Positions 1 to 9,110 of a DNA stretch of 35,056 nt are shown one piece after another. Within the stretch, counting starts at the first letter, position 1, and the number at the start of each line of letters is the position of its first letter. The stretch covers positions 1 to 35,056 of the forward strand of contig CACBLW010000013.1 in NCBI GenBank assembly GCA_902540265.1, given 5' to 3'. The position numbers were made by a program, and so were the translations under genes. The notes below the pieces were generated by a model. It searched no databases and was not told the origin of the DNA. It was given only the letters and a program-made list of their open reading frames with translations. This DNA is from an uncultured Alphaproteobacteria bacterium. GTDB lineage: Bacteria; Pseudomonadota; Alphaproteobacteria; HIMB59; GCA-002718135.

Positions 1-5
1 TTAAT

Positions 6-635
6 ATGATTAAGCAAAAAAGCTTTATTTACAATTTCAATGATAACAATGATAATGAATTTAACTTTTTTGTAAATAACACAAATTTTTATGCATTCAA
101 TGCCCTTATCAATAATGATACAAAATGTTCTTTTTTATATGGACCAAAAAAATCTGGTAAATCATATCTTTCTAAAATTTGGTTAAAGAAAAATAATGCA
201 ATTAAATATAACAATAATTATCAAGAACTTCTTAATTTTAATAAAAATATATTAATAGATAATTTAATATTTTATGATCAAGAAAAAATGTTTCATATAG
301 TAAATAATTGTATTTTAAATAATTCAAAAATTTTAATTACTTCAGATATAAAAATTAATTCAATTGATTTTAAATTTAATGACTTATCTTCACGTCTTAA
401 AACATTTCAACATTTAGAAATTAATCAACCTAATGATGAAATGCTTTTAGTTATTTTAACAAAGTTACTAGTTGATAAACAATTTATTATAAAATCTAAT
501 GAAATTTTTGAATATATTTTAAGAAGAGTAGACAGAAGTTATCAGGGTATAAATGAAATAGTAAATAAATTAGATATATTATCATTAGAAAAAAAAAGAC
601 AATTAACAATACCATTAATAAAAGAAATAATGTAG
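6..635 (+). CDS. hda: Hda-like DnaA-family AAA+ protein
   Basis: This is a 209-residue AAA+ ATPase of the DnaA/Hda type. The P-loop GPKKSGKS lies at residues 46-53, the Walker B strand ILIDN at 82-86, a sensor-1-like ITSD at 111-114 and an arginine-finger box (LSSRL) at 127-131. No DnaA domain IV helix-turn-helix follows, so it is an Hda-class protein and not DnaA itself. An Asp-Asn Walker B, as here, is also what I recall from E. coli Hda. The family works with the DNA polymerase clamp to stimulate DnaA-ATP hydrolysis and prevent re-initiation. The gene begins only five bases into the window, so an upstream start cannot be excluded. It is followed after 14 bases by aspS on the same strand. 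Confidence 0.8.
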   Translation: MIKQKSFIYNFNDNNDNEFNFFVNNTNFYAFNALINNDTKCSFLYGPKKSGKSYLSKIWLKKNNAIKYNNNYQELLNFNKNILIDNLIFYDQEKMFHIVNNCILNNSKILITSDIKINSIDFKFNDLSSRLKTFQHLEINQPNDEMLLVILTKLLVDKQFIIKSNEIFEYILRRVDRSYQGINEIVNKLDILSLEKKRQLTIPLIKEIM

Positions 636-649
636 ATGGTTCAAAAATT

Positions 650-2416
650 ATGAATAAATATAGATCTCATTTATGTTCTGATTTATCAATTAAAAATTTG
701 GGTGAAAAAGTAACTTTATCTGGTTGGGCTGATACAATTAGAGATCATGGAAACTTATTATTTATTGATTTAAGAGATAATTATGGAATTACGCAGTGTG
801 TTATTGATGGAACTCACTCTTTATTTGAAAAAATAAGTAAAATAAGTAATGAAAGCGTTTTAACAGTTAGTGGAGAAGTTGTTAAACGATCTGATGAGAC
901 AATTAACAAAAATCTTCATACAGGTGAAATTGAAATAAAGATTCAAGATTACAAAATTTTATCTAAATCTGAAATTCTTCCCTTACCTGTTAATTCTGAT
1001 ATCGAATATGGAGAAGAAATAAGATTAAAATATAGATTTTTAGATTTAAGAAGAAATAAACTACACAAAAATATTATATTAAGAAGTAAAATAATATCAG
1101 ATATCAGAAAGAAAATGATAAATAGAAATTTCGTTGAATTTCAAACTCCCATCCTTACTTCATCATCTCCAGAAGGAGCAAGAGATTATTTAGTCCCATC
1201 TAGGATACATCAAGGTAAATTTTATGCTCTTCCTCAAGCACCTCAGCAATTTAAACAATTATTAATGATTGCTGGTTTTGATAAATATTTTCAAATTGCA
1301 CCATGTTTTAGAGATGAAGACAGTAGAGCGGATCGTTCTCCAGGTGAATTCTATCAACTAGACTTTGAGATGAGTTTTGTAACTCAAGAAGATGTGTTTA
1401 ACGCTATTGAGCCAGTTTTATTTGAGATATTTGATGAAAATAAGAAAAATAATGAAATTAAGGTAAGTCCGTATCCATTTAGGAGAATACCTTACAAGGA
1501 GTCAATGGAAGTTTACGGTTCTGATAAGCCTGATTTACGAAATCCACTTGTTATAGATGATTATACAAATGTATTTAAAGGTTCAAATTTTAAAATATTT
1601 CGTAATCAAATAGAAAAAGGATCAGTTGTTAAGGGAATAATTGTTAAAAACACTGGCGATCAACCTAGAAGTTTCTTTGATAAATTAAACAATTGGGCAA
1701 GAGAAGAGGGTGCAGCTGGATTAGGCTATATTTCATTTACAGAAAATAGTTTCAAAGGACCTATTGCAAAGAATTTAAATGAAGATCAATTATTATTATT
1801 AAAACTTGAAGAAAATGAATCAATATTTTTCATTTGTGATAAATTTAAAGAGGCTCAATTATTTTCTGGTAAAGTAAGAGAAAAAATTTGTAATGATTTA
1901 AATTTACTAAATAAAAACTCTTTTGAATTTTGTTGGATAGTTGATTTTCCAATGTTTGAAATTGATGAAAAAACTAATAAAATACAATTTAGTCATAATC
2001 CGTTTTCGATGCCGCAGGGTGAGATGGATGCTTTAGAAAAAAAAGATCCTCTAGATATAAAAGCATATCAATATGATATTGTATGTAATGGTGTAGAGCT
2101 ATCTTCTGGAGCAATTAGAAATCATAAACCTGAAATTATGTATAAAGCATTTGATATAGCTGGGTATTCGAGAAAAGATTTAGAGGAAAAATTTTCAGGA
2201 ATGCTTAATGCCCTTAAGTTTGGAGCACCTCCTCACGGAGGTAGTGCACCAGGTATTGATAGGATTGTTATGTTACTTGCTGATGAGCCAAACATTAGGG
2301 AAGTAATAGCATTTCCAATGAATCAGCAGGCTATGGATTTAATGATGGATGCCCCAACAAGTATCGATGAAGAAAGATTAGAAGAATTAGGTATTAAATT
2401 AATAGATAAAAATTAA
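650..2416 (+). CDS. aspS: Aspartyl-tRNA synthetase, probably non-discriminating (Asp/Asn)
   Basis: This cytosolic class II synthetase of 588 residues has a normal bacterial length. It contains an N-terminal OB-fold anticodon domain (about 15-105), class II motif 2 [10 protein letters not shown] at 220-229, a central GAD insertion (about 300-410), and motif 3 GGSAPGIDR near the C-terminus. It charges tRNA-Asp with aspartate. His33, in [10 protein letters not shown], sits where non-discriminating AspRS enzymes usually carry His and discriminating ones such as E. coli carry Leu. It may therefore also form Asp-tRNA-Asn for conversion by GatCAB; this last point is inference. The gene runs into a convergent transporter gene with an 18-base overlap at the 3' end. 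Confidence 0.96.
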   Translation: MNKYRSHLCSDLSIKNLGEKVTLSGWADTIRDHGNLLFIDLRDNYGITQCVIDGTHSLFEKISKISNESVLTVSGEVVKRSDETINKNLHTGEIEIKIQDYKILSKSEILPLPVNSDIEYGEEIRLKYRFLDLRRNKLHKNIILRSKIISDIRKKMINRNFVEFQTPILTSSSPEGARDYLVPSRIHQGKFYALPQAPQQFKQLLMIAGFDKYFQIAPCFRDEDSRADRSPGEFYQLDFEMSFVTQEDVFNAIEPVLFEIFDENKKNNEIKVSPYPFRRIPYKESMEVYGSDKPDLRNPLVIDDYTNVFKGSNFKIFRNQIEKGSVVKGIIVKNTGDQPRSFFDKLNNWAREEGAAGLGYISFTENSFKGPIAKNLNEDQLLLLKLEENESIFFICDKFKEAQLFSGKVREKICNDLNLLNKNSFEFCWIVDFPMFEIDEKTNKIQFSHNPFSMPQGEMDALEKKDPLDIKAYQYDIVCNGVELSSGAIRNHKPEIMYKAFDIAGYSRKDLEEKFSGMLNALKFGAPPHGGSAPGIDRIVMLLADEPNIREVIAFPMNQQAMDLMMDAPTSIDEERLEELGIKLIDKN

Positions 2417-3292
2417 ACCAGTTCCAAAAATAGCAATCATTGTACCTATCCAGGCACCAAAAGATGGTATTTTTTTTGTTAATATCCACAAAAGAAATAA
2501 TATCATTATTGGACTAGTTGAAGATAAAGTTGCAACAATACCTGCATCAGCTTTTTGTAACGCAATTAAAAGTAAACTCATTCCTAAGGCCATTCCTAAA
2601 AAGCCACTAAGAATTGATTGGTAAATAATTTTTGCTGTAAGATTAACTTTTGTATTAAAAACTTCATAATTTAAAAAAAATGTAAATGATAAAAAAATAC
2701 AAGAAATAGTTGTTCTAATTGCAGCTGAAGCTATTGGATCTGCTCCATCTGATAATATAGGCTTCATCATAACTAACCCAATTGCTTGGCACAATGCAGC
2801 TCCAATGGATAATATTATTCCTACATAAATTGATCCCTCTATTGTTTCCCATCTATGTTCAGATCCTTTTTTGTCTCCATAGGAAATTGCAAAAATAACA
2901 CCAAAAAAAACAACAAAACATCCAATAATACTTATCGTTGAAGCAAGTTCATTTAAAAAAAAAATATTAATTACTACAGTAAAAGGAGCAGCTAACGAAA
3001 ATAGAATATTATTTCTTCTAGGACCAATTTTTTGTAAAGCAATAAACAATAAAGTATCACCTAAGAATATCCCTACAATTCCTGAAATTATAATAACAGT
3101 TAAATAATCAACACTAATTGTATTCCAAGTATTTATATAAAATGTGTAAGTAATTAACATTACAGATACAAAAAATAATCTAAGACGATTAAAGGCCAAA
3201 CCACCAATAGTTCTTGTGACATCTGCTGATACTAAAGATGCAACTGCCCAACAGAGTGCAGCAGCCATTGCAATAAGGTAATAATAAATCAT
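2399..3292 (-). CDS. EamA-family (DMT) transporter
   Basis: This 297-residue integral membrane protein has about ten hydrophobic helices arranged as two EamA repeats, roughly residues 3-135 and 155-297. The repeats carry typical features such as WAVASL near the N-terminus and [15 protein letters not shown] in the first repeat, echoed by [15 protein letters not shown] in the second. The drug/metabolite transporter superfamily exports or imports amino acids, nucleobases and other small metabolites. The substrate cannot be told from the sequence. It probably shares a transcript with the small upstream membrane protein, whose stop lies eight bases before its start. Its last 18 bases overlap the end of aspS on the other strand. 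Confidence 0.88.
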   Translation of the reverse strand: MIYYYLIAMAAALCWAVASLVSADVTRTIGGLAFNRLRLFFVSVMLITYTFYINTWNTISVDYLTVIIISGIVGIFLGDTLLFIALQKIGPRRNNILFSLAAPFTVVINIFFLNELASTISIIGCFVVFFGVIFAISYGDKKGSEHRWETIEGSIYVGIILSIGAALCQAIGLVMMKPILSDGADPIASAAIRTTISCIFLSFTFFLNYEVFNTKVNLTAKIIYQSILSGFLGMALGMSLLLIALQKADAGIVATLSSTSPIMILFLLWILTKKIPSFGAWIGTMIAIFGTGLIFIY

Positions 3293-3300
3293 GTTAATTA

Positions 3301-3489
3301 TTAAAATAAACTTAAAATAAATTTAATAGGTATTGATAAATACTCACCTAAAAGATGTTCTTGTAATGCAAATCTCTTAATTAACCCTGTAGCTCTTAAT
3401 ACTGCATATATAACCAGAGCCCATAAATAAATTCCAAAAATAAAATTTATGTATGATATTATTTTTTTAAATTTGCTATAATAATTCAT
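3301..3489 (-). CDS. Small membrane protein, possibly YggT-like
   Basis: This 62-residue protein begins at an ATG at 3489. An in-frame ATG twelve codons upstream would run into the opposite-strand gene and adds an uncharacteristic segment. It has a basic N-terminus, one clear transmembrane helix (FIFGIYLWALVIYAVL) and a C-terminal hydrophobic tail ending EYLSIPIKFILSLF. The pattern 'IYLW..V' followed later by 'E.L..PI..IL' faintly recalls half of a YggT protein, but the match is weak. It lies eight bases upstream of the EamA transporter and is likely cotranscribed with it. Its start codon directly abuts that of the divergent glycosylase gene. Whether it is truly expressed is uncertain. Confidence 0.5.
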   Translation of the reverse strand: MNYYSKFKKIISYINFIFGIYLWALVIYAVLRATGLIKRFALQEHLLGEYLSIPIKFILSLF

Positions 3490-4107
3490 ATGAAACCTAA
3501 ATATTGGAATAAAGGTAAGTTTCATTTATCAAATAAAGATAAAGTTTTGAAGAAATTAATTCAAACTTATAGGCATGAATATTTAAATCTAAATTCTAAT
3601 TATTTTCATTCATTAATTAATTCAATAATTGGTCAACAAATATCAGTATCAGCAGCTGATTCGATGAAAACTAAATTTTTTAAACTTAAAAGAAATATAA
3701 CACCACAAACTGTATCTAAATTACGTACTACAGATTTACGAAAATGTGGTCTATCTAGACAAAAAATTTTGTATATAAGAAATATTTCTAAATTTTTTTT
3801 ACAAAACAAGAATTTCATAAAAAATATTAACAAATGTTCTGAAGAGGAAATTTATAATAATTTAATTGAAATAAAAGGAGTAGGGAATTGGACTATTCAT
3901 ATGTTTTTAATGTTTAGTTATGGAAGTTCAAATATTTTTCCAACAGGTGATTTAGGGTTTTTAAAAGCTATTTCAAAACTTTATAAAGTTAAACTTCCTA
4001 TAAGTGAAAGAAAACTTAAATTGCTTTATAAAAAATGGAGTCCATATAGTTCACAAGCCACATGGTATTTATGGAGATCATTAGATCCCATCACGGTTAA
4101 TTATTGA
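3490..4107 (+). CDS. AlkA-like DNA-3-methyladenine glycosylase (HhH-GPD)
   Basis: This 205-residue base-excision repair glycosylase belongs to the HhH-GPD superfamily. It has the SIIGQQIS helix motif at 45-52, a helix-hairpin-helix at about 125-137 (LIEIKGVGNWTI) and the catalytic Asp154 in PTGDLG. These proteins remove alkylated purines such as 3-methyladenine from DNA. It is the short form lacking the N-terminal domain of E. coli AlkA, as is common in Alphaproteobacteria. The start at 3490 keeps the conserved leading 'YW' segment and lies right beside the divergent start of the neighbouring small gene. Its end overlaps puuD by 11 bases in convergent orientation. Confidence 0.88.
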   Translation: MKPKYWNKGKFHLSNKDKVLKKLIQTYRHEYLNLNSNYFHSLINSIIGQQISVSAADSMKTKFFKLKRNITPQTVSKLRTTDLRKCGLSRQKILYIRNISKFFLQNKNFIKNINKCSEEEIYNNLIEIKGVGNWTIHMFLMFSYGSSNIFPTGDLGFLKAISKLYKVKLPISERKLKLLYKKWSPYSSQATWYLWRSLDPITVNY

Positions 4108-5539
4108 TATTTGCTCCTTGCTCTATCCAAACTTTCAATATCTCTCTTTCATTTTTTGTAATTCCAGTAAGATTATTTGGAGGCATAATTTCAGCATCAA
4201 TAGCCTGAGCTTTGATTAATTTGATATTATTTACAATATCTTGAGCCGTGTCATATACAACTCCTTTTGGTGCCGCTTCAATTCCTTCAAAAGTTGGATA
4301 TTTTGCATGACATGTTCCACATCTGTATTTAATAATATTCTGTACTTCATTGAAACTAACTAATTCTAAAGAAAGAGATGCATTTGCATCTTTTTTTTCA
4401 AATATTGAAAGACTACTTAAAGTCATTAAAAAAAACATTATTAAACCTGCTGATGGTAAAATCCAAAATTTATATTGTTTTTTATTTCTTAAATTAAAGT
4501 AATGGCGAGTTAAAATGCCAGCTATCGATATAACAGCTAAAATTAACCAATTATTTACTGCCCCATATGTAAAAGAAAAATGCGAGCTAATCATGATAAA
4601 CAAAACGGGTAGTGTAAAATAATTATTATGTATTGATCTGTTTTTTGCTTCTATTGAAAGATTTAAATTTGGCTTTTGTTTGTTTTCAGCAGAGTTAACA
4701 AGATTTCTTTGTGCAGGAATAATGACTCTGAACACATTAGCTGCCATAATAGTTCCAATAATTGCTCCAACATGTATATATGCTGCTCTCGATCCATATA
4801 TTTGGGTTAAAAAATAACTTAATAATACAAATAATAAAAAACCAGTTGCAATCAAAGTTTGTTCATTATCTTTTAAAACATTTTTACAAAGATAATCATA
4901 TAGAAGCCAAGATCCTATAAGTAAGAATATAGATATTAATATTGCTTGAAAGGGTGTTAATATAATACCGCTTGCACCCAACATCATTGAGCTTGCATTT
5001 AAGTAATAAACTAAAATAAGTAGCACAAAACCACTTATCCAAGTTGCATACGCCTCCCATTTAAACCAATGAAGAACTTTTGGAAGTTTTTTAGGAGGTC
5101 CTTTTAATTTTTCAATTCTATAAAACCCACCTGAATGAACAGACCATAAATAACCATCAAGGTGTTTAAAATCTGGATCATCTCTTTCCAGTCTACTATC
5201 TAGCCAATTAAAATAAAATGATGTTCCAATCCATGCTACACCAACAATTATATGAACCCATCTAACAATTAAATGTAACCACTCAGAATATACTGCAAAT
5301 AAAGTTTCAGTTGGGACTCCTAAATTATAAAAAGCTGCAGTAAAAGCTATAACTATTGTAGTTGCAATTACAATATAAAGCCTTTGTTCTTTAGATTTTA
5401 AACCTGAAAATGCCCCAAGGATAAAAAATAATAATAATCCTAATAATGCTGATGCTGGTAGTGACAAAAGTAAATTATGAAAAAAGGTTTGGAAGTCATA
5501 AGATTGAACTGGTGCAACAATTTTAAGAAACAATTCCAT
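4097..5539 (-). CDS. puuD: Membrane-bound urate oxidase with C-terminal cytochrome c (PuuD)
   Basis: This 480-residue protein has about eight or nine transmembrane helices (residues 25-375) and a C-terminal cytochrome c domain. The haem site CGTCH is at 407-411 and a likely axial Met452 lies in IMPP. The membrane part carries the hallmark segments RWVHIIVGVAWIGTSFYFNWLD (92-113) and a following WSVHSGGFY. PuuD oxidises urate to 5-hydroxyisourate and passes electrons to the respiratory chain through its haem, in contrast to peroxide-forming uricase. Haem attachment implies that the cytochrome domain faces the periplasm. It is the last gene of the leftward purine operon, one base after guaD, and its end overlaps the convergent glycosylase gene. 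Confidence 0.93.
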   Translation of the reverse strand: MELFLKIVAPVQSYDFQTFFHNLLLSLPASALLGLLLFFILGAFSGLKSKEQRLYIVIATTIVIAFTAAFYNLGVPTETLFAVYSEWLHLIVRWVHIIVGVAWIGTSFYFNWLDSRLERDDPDFKHLDGYLWSVHSGGFYRIEKLKGPPKKLPKVLHWFKWEAYATWISGFVLLILVYYLNASSMMLGASGIILTPFQAILISIFLLIGSWLLYDYLCKNVLKDNEQTLIATGFLLFVLLSYFLTQIYGSRAAYIHVGAIIGTIMAANVFRVIIPAQRNLVNSAENKQKPNLNLSIEAKNRSIHNNYFTLPVLFIMISSHFSFTYGAVNNWLILAVISIAGILTRHYFNLRNKKQYKFWILPSAGLIMFFLMTLSSLSIFEKKDANASLSLELVSFNEVQNIIKYRCGTCHAKYPTFEGIEAAPKGVVYDTAQDIVNNIKLIKAQAIDAEIMPPNNLTGITKNEREILKVWIEQGANINN

Positions 5540-5540
5540 A

Positions 5541-6008
5541 TTAATATCTTATTTTATTTTCTTCTTTTTCCCAAATATTAAATGCTTTTATTGCCTCGTC
5601 ACGTGATAATTGACTGATAGGGATTTTTCTCTCTTTCATTTCTAGTGATAGCTCATCATAAATAAACTTGTCATCAAATTTAATTTTTGCAGCATCTTCT
5701 CTAGAATTACCATAATATACTTTGTCTATATGTGACCAATATATAGCACTCAAGCACATAGGACACGGTTCGCAACTTGAATACAATTCACAACCTTCTA
5801 AGTTAAAGGTATTTAATTTTTGACATGCATTTCTAATAGCTACAATTTCAGCATGAGCAGTAGGATCATTCTTAAGTGTTACTTTATTTACTCCTTCTGC
5901 AATAATTTCATTTTCTTTTACAATAACACACCCAAAAGGACCTCCATTATTTTTGATATTATCAATTGATAGTAAAATAGCTCTTTTCATAAAATCTATG
6001 TTTGTCAT
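5541..6008 (-). CDS. guaD: Guanine deaminase, CMP/dCMP-deaminase fold
   Basis: This 155-residue zinc deaminase carries HAE at 52-54 and PCPMC at 81-85, so the zinc ligands are His52, Cys82 and Cys85 and the proton shuttle is Glu54. The stretch GGPFG, the segment NDPTAHAE and the C-terminal FDDKFIYDE closely follow Bacillus subtilis GuaD. This separates it from tRNA adenosine deaminase (TadA) of the same fold. It converts guanine to xanthine and ammonia, feeding the dehydrogenase encoded just upstream. Its ATGA start overlaps the stop of xdhC by four bases, and puuD follows after one base. The operon context strongly supports the guanine assignment. Confidence 0.9.
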   Translation of the reverse strand: MTNIDFMKRAILLSIDNIKNNGGPFGCVIVKENEIIAEGVNKVTLKNDPTAHAEIVAIRNACQKLNTFNLEGCELYSSCEPCPMCLSAIYWSHIDKVYYGNSREDAAKIKFDDKFIYDELSLEMKERKIPISQLSRDEAIKAFNIWEKEENKIRY

Positions 6009-6835
6009 ATAACTTTTTTAATTTTATTATTTGATAAATGTTTCAAGCTATTTTTTATTGATATTATTCTTGTAATTATTGATAAAGCTATTTCATTCGG
6101 ATCTTTTGAATTACCTATATCAATTCCAATCGGACACTCAATTCTATCAACTATTGATTTATTGTGACCATTATCAATCAATCTTTTATAAAACCTTTTT
6201 TTCTTTGTAAGAGATCCAATTAAACCAACAAAAGTATTATTTTTTTTCAAAATTTCATTTAATATTTTTAAGTCATAATCATGACTGTGAGTTAAGACTA
6301 TAAAATAAGAATTATCTTCTAGTTTTGATACAATCTCCCAAGGTTTTTTTGAAAGTAAATAATTTATATCTTTGATATTTGTCATTTTTAAATAATCTTC
6401 TCTTGAATCAATTATAAAAGTATTAAAATTAATATTTTCTAATTTAGAAATTAATGCTTGACCAATATGTCCTGATCCAAAGATATATAATTTAGGTTTA
6501 ACATTATTAACAATATATTCATCTTTTAGTGCATCTTTGGAATTATTATGTAAACTTAATTTAACTTGTACGTATCCACCACAACATTGTCCAATTCCTG
6601 GTCCAAGCGGAATATTCATTACTTTATTAGCAATATTTTTATCTATTAATTTTTTCGCTTCATCTATAACTAAATATTCTAAGTTTCCGCCACCGATAGT
6701 TCCAAAGATAGTATCAGTTGAGATTAATATAATGTCATCTAAACTATTGGGTGATGATCCTTTAACTTCAATAATTTTAGCTTTAACTATTTTATTGTTA
6801 AAACTTATATTTTTACTTAACTTTTTAAGCTTCAT
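6005..6835 (-). CDS. xdhC: XdhC, molybdenum-cofactor insertion factor for xanthine dehydrogenase
   Basis: This 276-residue protein has the XdhC/CoxI N-terminal domain (GSSPN 26-30, GTIGGGNLEY 45-54, GQCCGG 82-87). A C-terminal Rossmann-like domain follows, with GSGHIG at 120-125, THSHDYD at 182-188 and PIGIDIG at 235-241. XdhC binds the sulfurated molybdenum cofactor and delivers it to XdhB without being part of the final enzyme. It sits one base after xdhB and overlaps guaD by four bases. The usual REAG following GSSP is replaced by NSLDD, a local divergence with no obvious consequence. Confidence 0.93.
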   Translation of the reverse strand: MKLKKLSKNISFNNKIVKAKIIEVKGSSPNSLDDIILISTDTIFGTIGGGNLEYLVIDEAKKLIDKNIANKVMNIPLGPGIGQCCGGYVQVKLSLHNNSKDALKDEYIVNNVKPKLYIFGSGHIGQALISKLENINFNTFIIDSREDYLKMTNIKDINYLLSKKPWEIVSKLEDNSYFIVLTHSHDYDLKILNEILKKNNTFVGLIGSLTKKKRFYKRLIDNGHNKSIVDRIECPIGIDIGNSKDPNEIALSIITRIISIKNSLKHLSNNKIKKVI

Positions 6836-6836
6836 A

Positions 6837-9110
6837 TTAGTGCAAACTTTTTAATATATTTTCAGCAGTAGCAGGTGCAATTAAATTTTCTGAATTTTTT
6901 CTTTTGTTGGCATTATATACTGCGTCCTTTAATGCGATAAAACTTGAAATTGCTAACATAAATGGTGGCTCTCCAACTGCTTTAGAGCGATTAATAACCT
7001 TTTCTTTATTAAAACCACGATCATATATTTCGACATTAAATTTAAATGGTGTTTCACCGGCAGTAGGTATTTTGTAAGTAGAAGGACTATGAGTTGTTAG
7101 AATTCCATTTGATTTCCAAGATACTTCTTCAGTTGTGAGCCAACCTAATCCTTGAATATAACCACCCTCAATTTGCCCTTTATCAATTCTCTTATTAATA
7201 GAATTTCCAACATCATGAATTATATCAACTTGAAGAATTTTATTTTCACCCGTTAATTTATCAATGATTACTTCAGTTACCGCTGCTCCGTAAGTAAAAT
7301 ATAAGAATGGTCTTCCTTGAAGTGTTTTTGTATTTACATTAATTTTGTCAGTTTTATAGAAACCTGAAGATGACAATGGAATTCTATTTAAGTAAGCTGA
7401 ATTTATCAATTCTTTAAAAGATATTTTTCTTTTATCAAAATAAACAAAATTATTTTCATATTTTATTTTGCTATTTGTTTTAAAATAATCATAGATAAAT
7501 TCATTTAGACCTGATTTGATATTATTGATAGCATTAACAATTGCTGCCCCATTTATATCAGTTGTAGCTGATGCTGCACTCGCTGATGTGTTAGGCACTT
7601 TTTCTGTGTCCGTTGAGGAGACTTTTATATTTTCGTAATTAAGGCCAAATTCATTTGAAGCCACTAAAGCAAGTTTTGTCATTAATCCTTGACCCATTTC
7701 AATTCCTCCATGATTTAAATGAATGGATCCATCAGTGTAGATATGAACTAAGGCACCACCTTGGTTTAAATGAGTAGTTGTAAATGATATTCCAAACTTT
7801 ACAGGTGTTATTGCTATTCCTTTTTTTAGAACTCTATTTTTTTTATTAAAATTATTAATTTCTGCTTTTCTTTTTTTGTAATTAGATTTCTTAATTAGTT
7901 TATTAAAAATATCTTCAATCACATTGTCAGTAATTCTCATCCCATAATGAGTAGTATTTTTAATTTTTTCTTTATAAAAATTAACTTTTCTTATTTCACT
8001 TGCTTCTAGTTTTAATTTTTGAGAAATATTTTCAATTATATTTTCAATACAAAACATTCCTTGAGGCCCACCAAATCCGCGAAAAGCAGTATTTGAAACA
8101 GTATTTGTTTTACATCTATACGAATTAATTTCTATATTTGGTATGTAGTATGCATTATCGATATGATAAATGGCTCTATCATTTATAGCTCCTGATAAAT
8201 CTGGAGAGATACCACATCTCGAAGCCATCATTAATTTTAGAGCAAGTATTTCGCCATTATTTTTAAAACCTACTTCATAATCAAATAAAAAATCATGCCT
8301 CTTTCCAGTCATGATCATATCATCATCTCTATCGACTCTTAGTTTTACAGGTTTAGATAACTTTTTTGCTGCAATGCTTGTAATGGCTGCAAATAAAAAA
8401 GATTGTGTTTCTTTTCCACCAAAACCACCACCAATTCTTCTTACTATCACATGGATACTATTGTAATTTTGTTTTAGTACCTTACCAATAATTTGCTGCG
8501 TTTCTGATGGATGTTGTGTTGAAGAATATACTAAAAAATTATTATCTTCTTGAGGAATAGTCATTGCAATTTGACCTTCTAAATAGAAATGGTCTTGTCC
8601 CCCTGAATACAATTTACCTTTTAAAAAGTTGTCAGATCTTTTAAATCCATCTTTTATATTTCCTCTAGTTAGATACTTCGGTTTTAAAACAAATGATTTT
8701 TTCTTTAATGCTTCTTCAATTGAAACGATTGGTTTAGATATTTTTAAGTCTATTTTTACTTTTAATGCAGCTTTTTTTGCTAAATTATTAGTTTTTGCAA
8801 CAACTGCAAAAATTGGTTGCCCATAGTATTCTATATTTTTTGAAGTAAATATTTTATCCCCTTTAAATATTGGCCCAACATCATTTATACCTTCAATATC
8901 TTTTTCAGTTATAATGTCTACTACACCTTCTGAAGATAAAACATCTTTATAATCAATTTTTTTTATCACCCCTTTACTACAATTACTGTATCCAATTACT
9001 GCGTGAAGTAAATTTTTAGGTTCTGATATATCATCAGTATAAATTGCTTTTCCAGTAACATGTTTTACTGCACTTTCATGTTCAATATTTTTTGTAAATA
9101 TTTTATCCAT
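6837..9110 (-). CDS. xdhB: Xanthine dehydrogenase, molybdopterin-binding large subunit
   Basis: This 757-residue molybdenum hydroxylase subunit contains GGQDHFYLEGQ at 170-180, GGGFGGKET at 227-235, AFRGFGGPQG at 342-351 and GEPPF at 713-717. Glu714 matches the catalytic glutamate. Glu234 and Arg344 match the two residues that hold the purine ring in known xanthine dehydrogenases (bovine Glu802 and Arg880 by my alignment). This favours xanthine over aldehyde as substrate. With XdhA it oxidises hypoxanthine and xanthine to urate in the cytoplasm. Its ATG shares one base with the xdhA stop (TAATG), which implies translational coupling, and xdhC follows after one base. Confidence 0.96.
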   Translation of the reverse strand: MDKIFTKNIEHESAVKHVTGKAIYTDDISEPKNLLHAVIGYSNCSKGVIKKIDYKDVLSSEGVVDIITEKDIEGINDVGPIFKGDKIFTSKNIEYYGQPIFAVVAKTNNLAKKAALKVKIDLKISKPIVSIEEALKKKSFVLKPKYLTRGNIKDGFKRSDNFLKGKLYSGGQDHFYLEGQIAMTIPQEDNNFLVYSSTQHPSETQQIIGKVLKQNYNSIHVIVRRIGGGFGGKETQSFLFAAITSIAAKKLSKPVKLRVDRDDDMIMTGKRHDFLFDYEVGFKNNGEILALKLMMASRCGISPDLSGAINDRAIYHIDNAYYIPNIEINSYRCKTNTVSNTAFRGFGGPQGMFCIENIIENISQKLKLEASEIRKVNFYKEKIKNTTHYGMRITDNVIEDIFNKLIKKSNYKKRKAEINNFNKKNRVLKKGIAITPVKFGISFTTTHLNQGGALVHIYTDGSIHLNHGGIEMGQGLMTKLALVASNEFGLNYENIKVSSTDTEKVPNTSASAASATTDINGAAIVNAINNIKSGLNEFIYDYFKTNSKIKYENNFVYFDKRKISFKELINSAYLNRIPLSSSGFYKTDKINVNTKTLQGRPFLYFTYGAAVTEVIIDKLTGENKILQVDIIHDVGNSINKRIDKGQIEGGYIQGLGWLTTEEVSWKSNGILTTHSPSTYKIPTAGETPFKFNVEIYDRGFNKEKVINRSKAVGEPPFMLAISSFIALKDAVYNANKRKNSENLIAPATAENILKSLH

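Noticed and set aside
5541-6008. TadA (tRNA adenosine deaminase) as identity of the small deaminase
   Set aside because: It shares the zinc motifs, but the GGPFG, NDPTAHAE and FDDKFIYDE segments and the xanthine dehydrogenase operon fit guanine deaminase.
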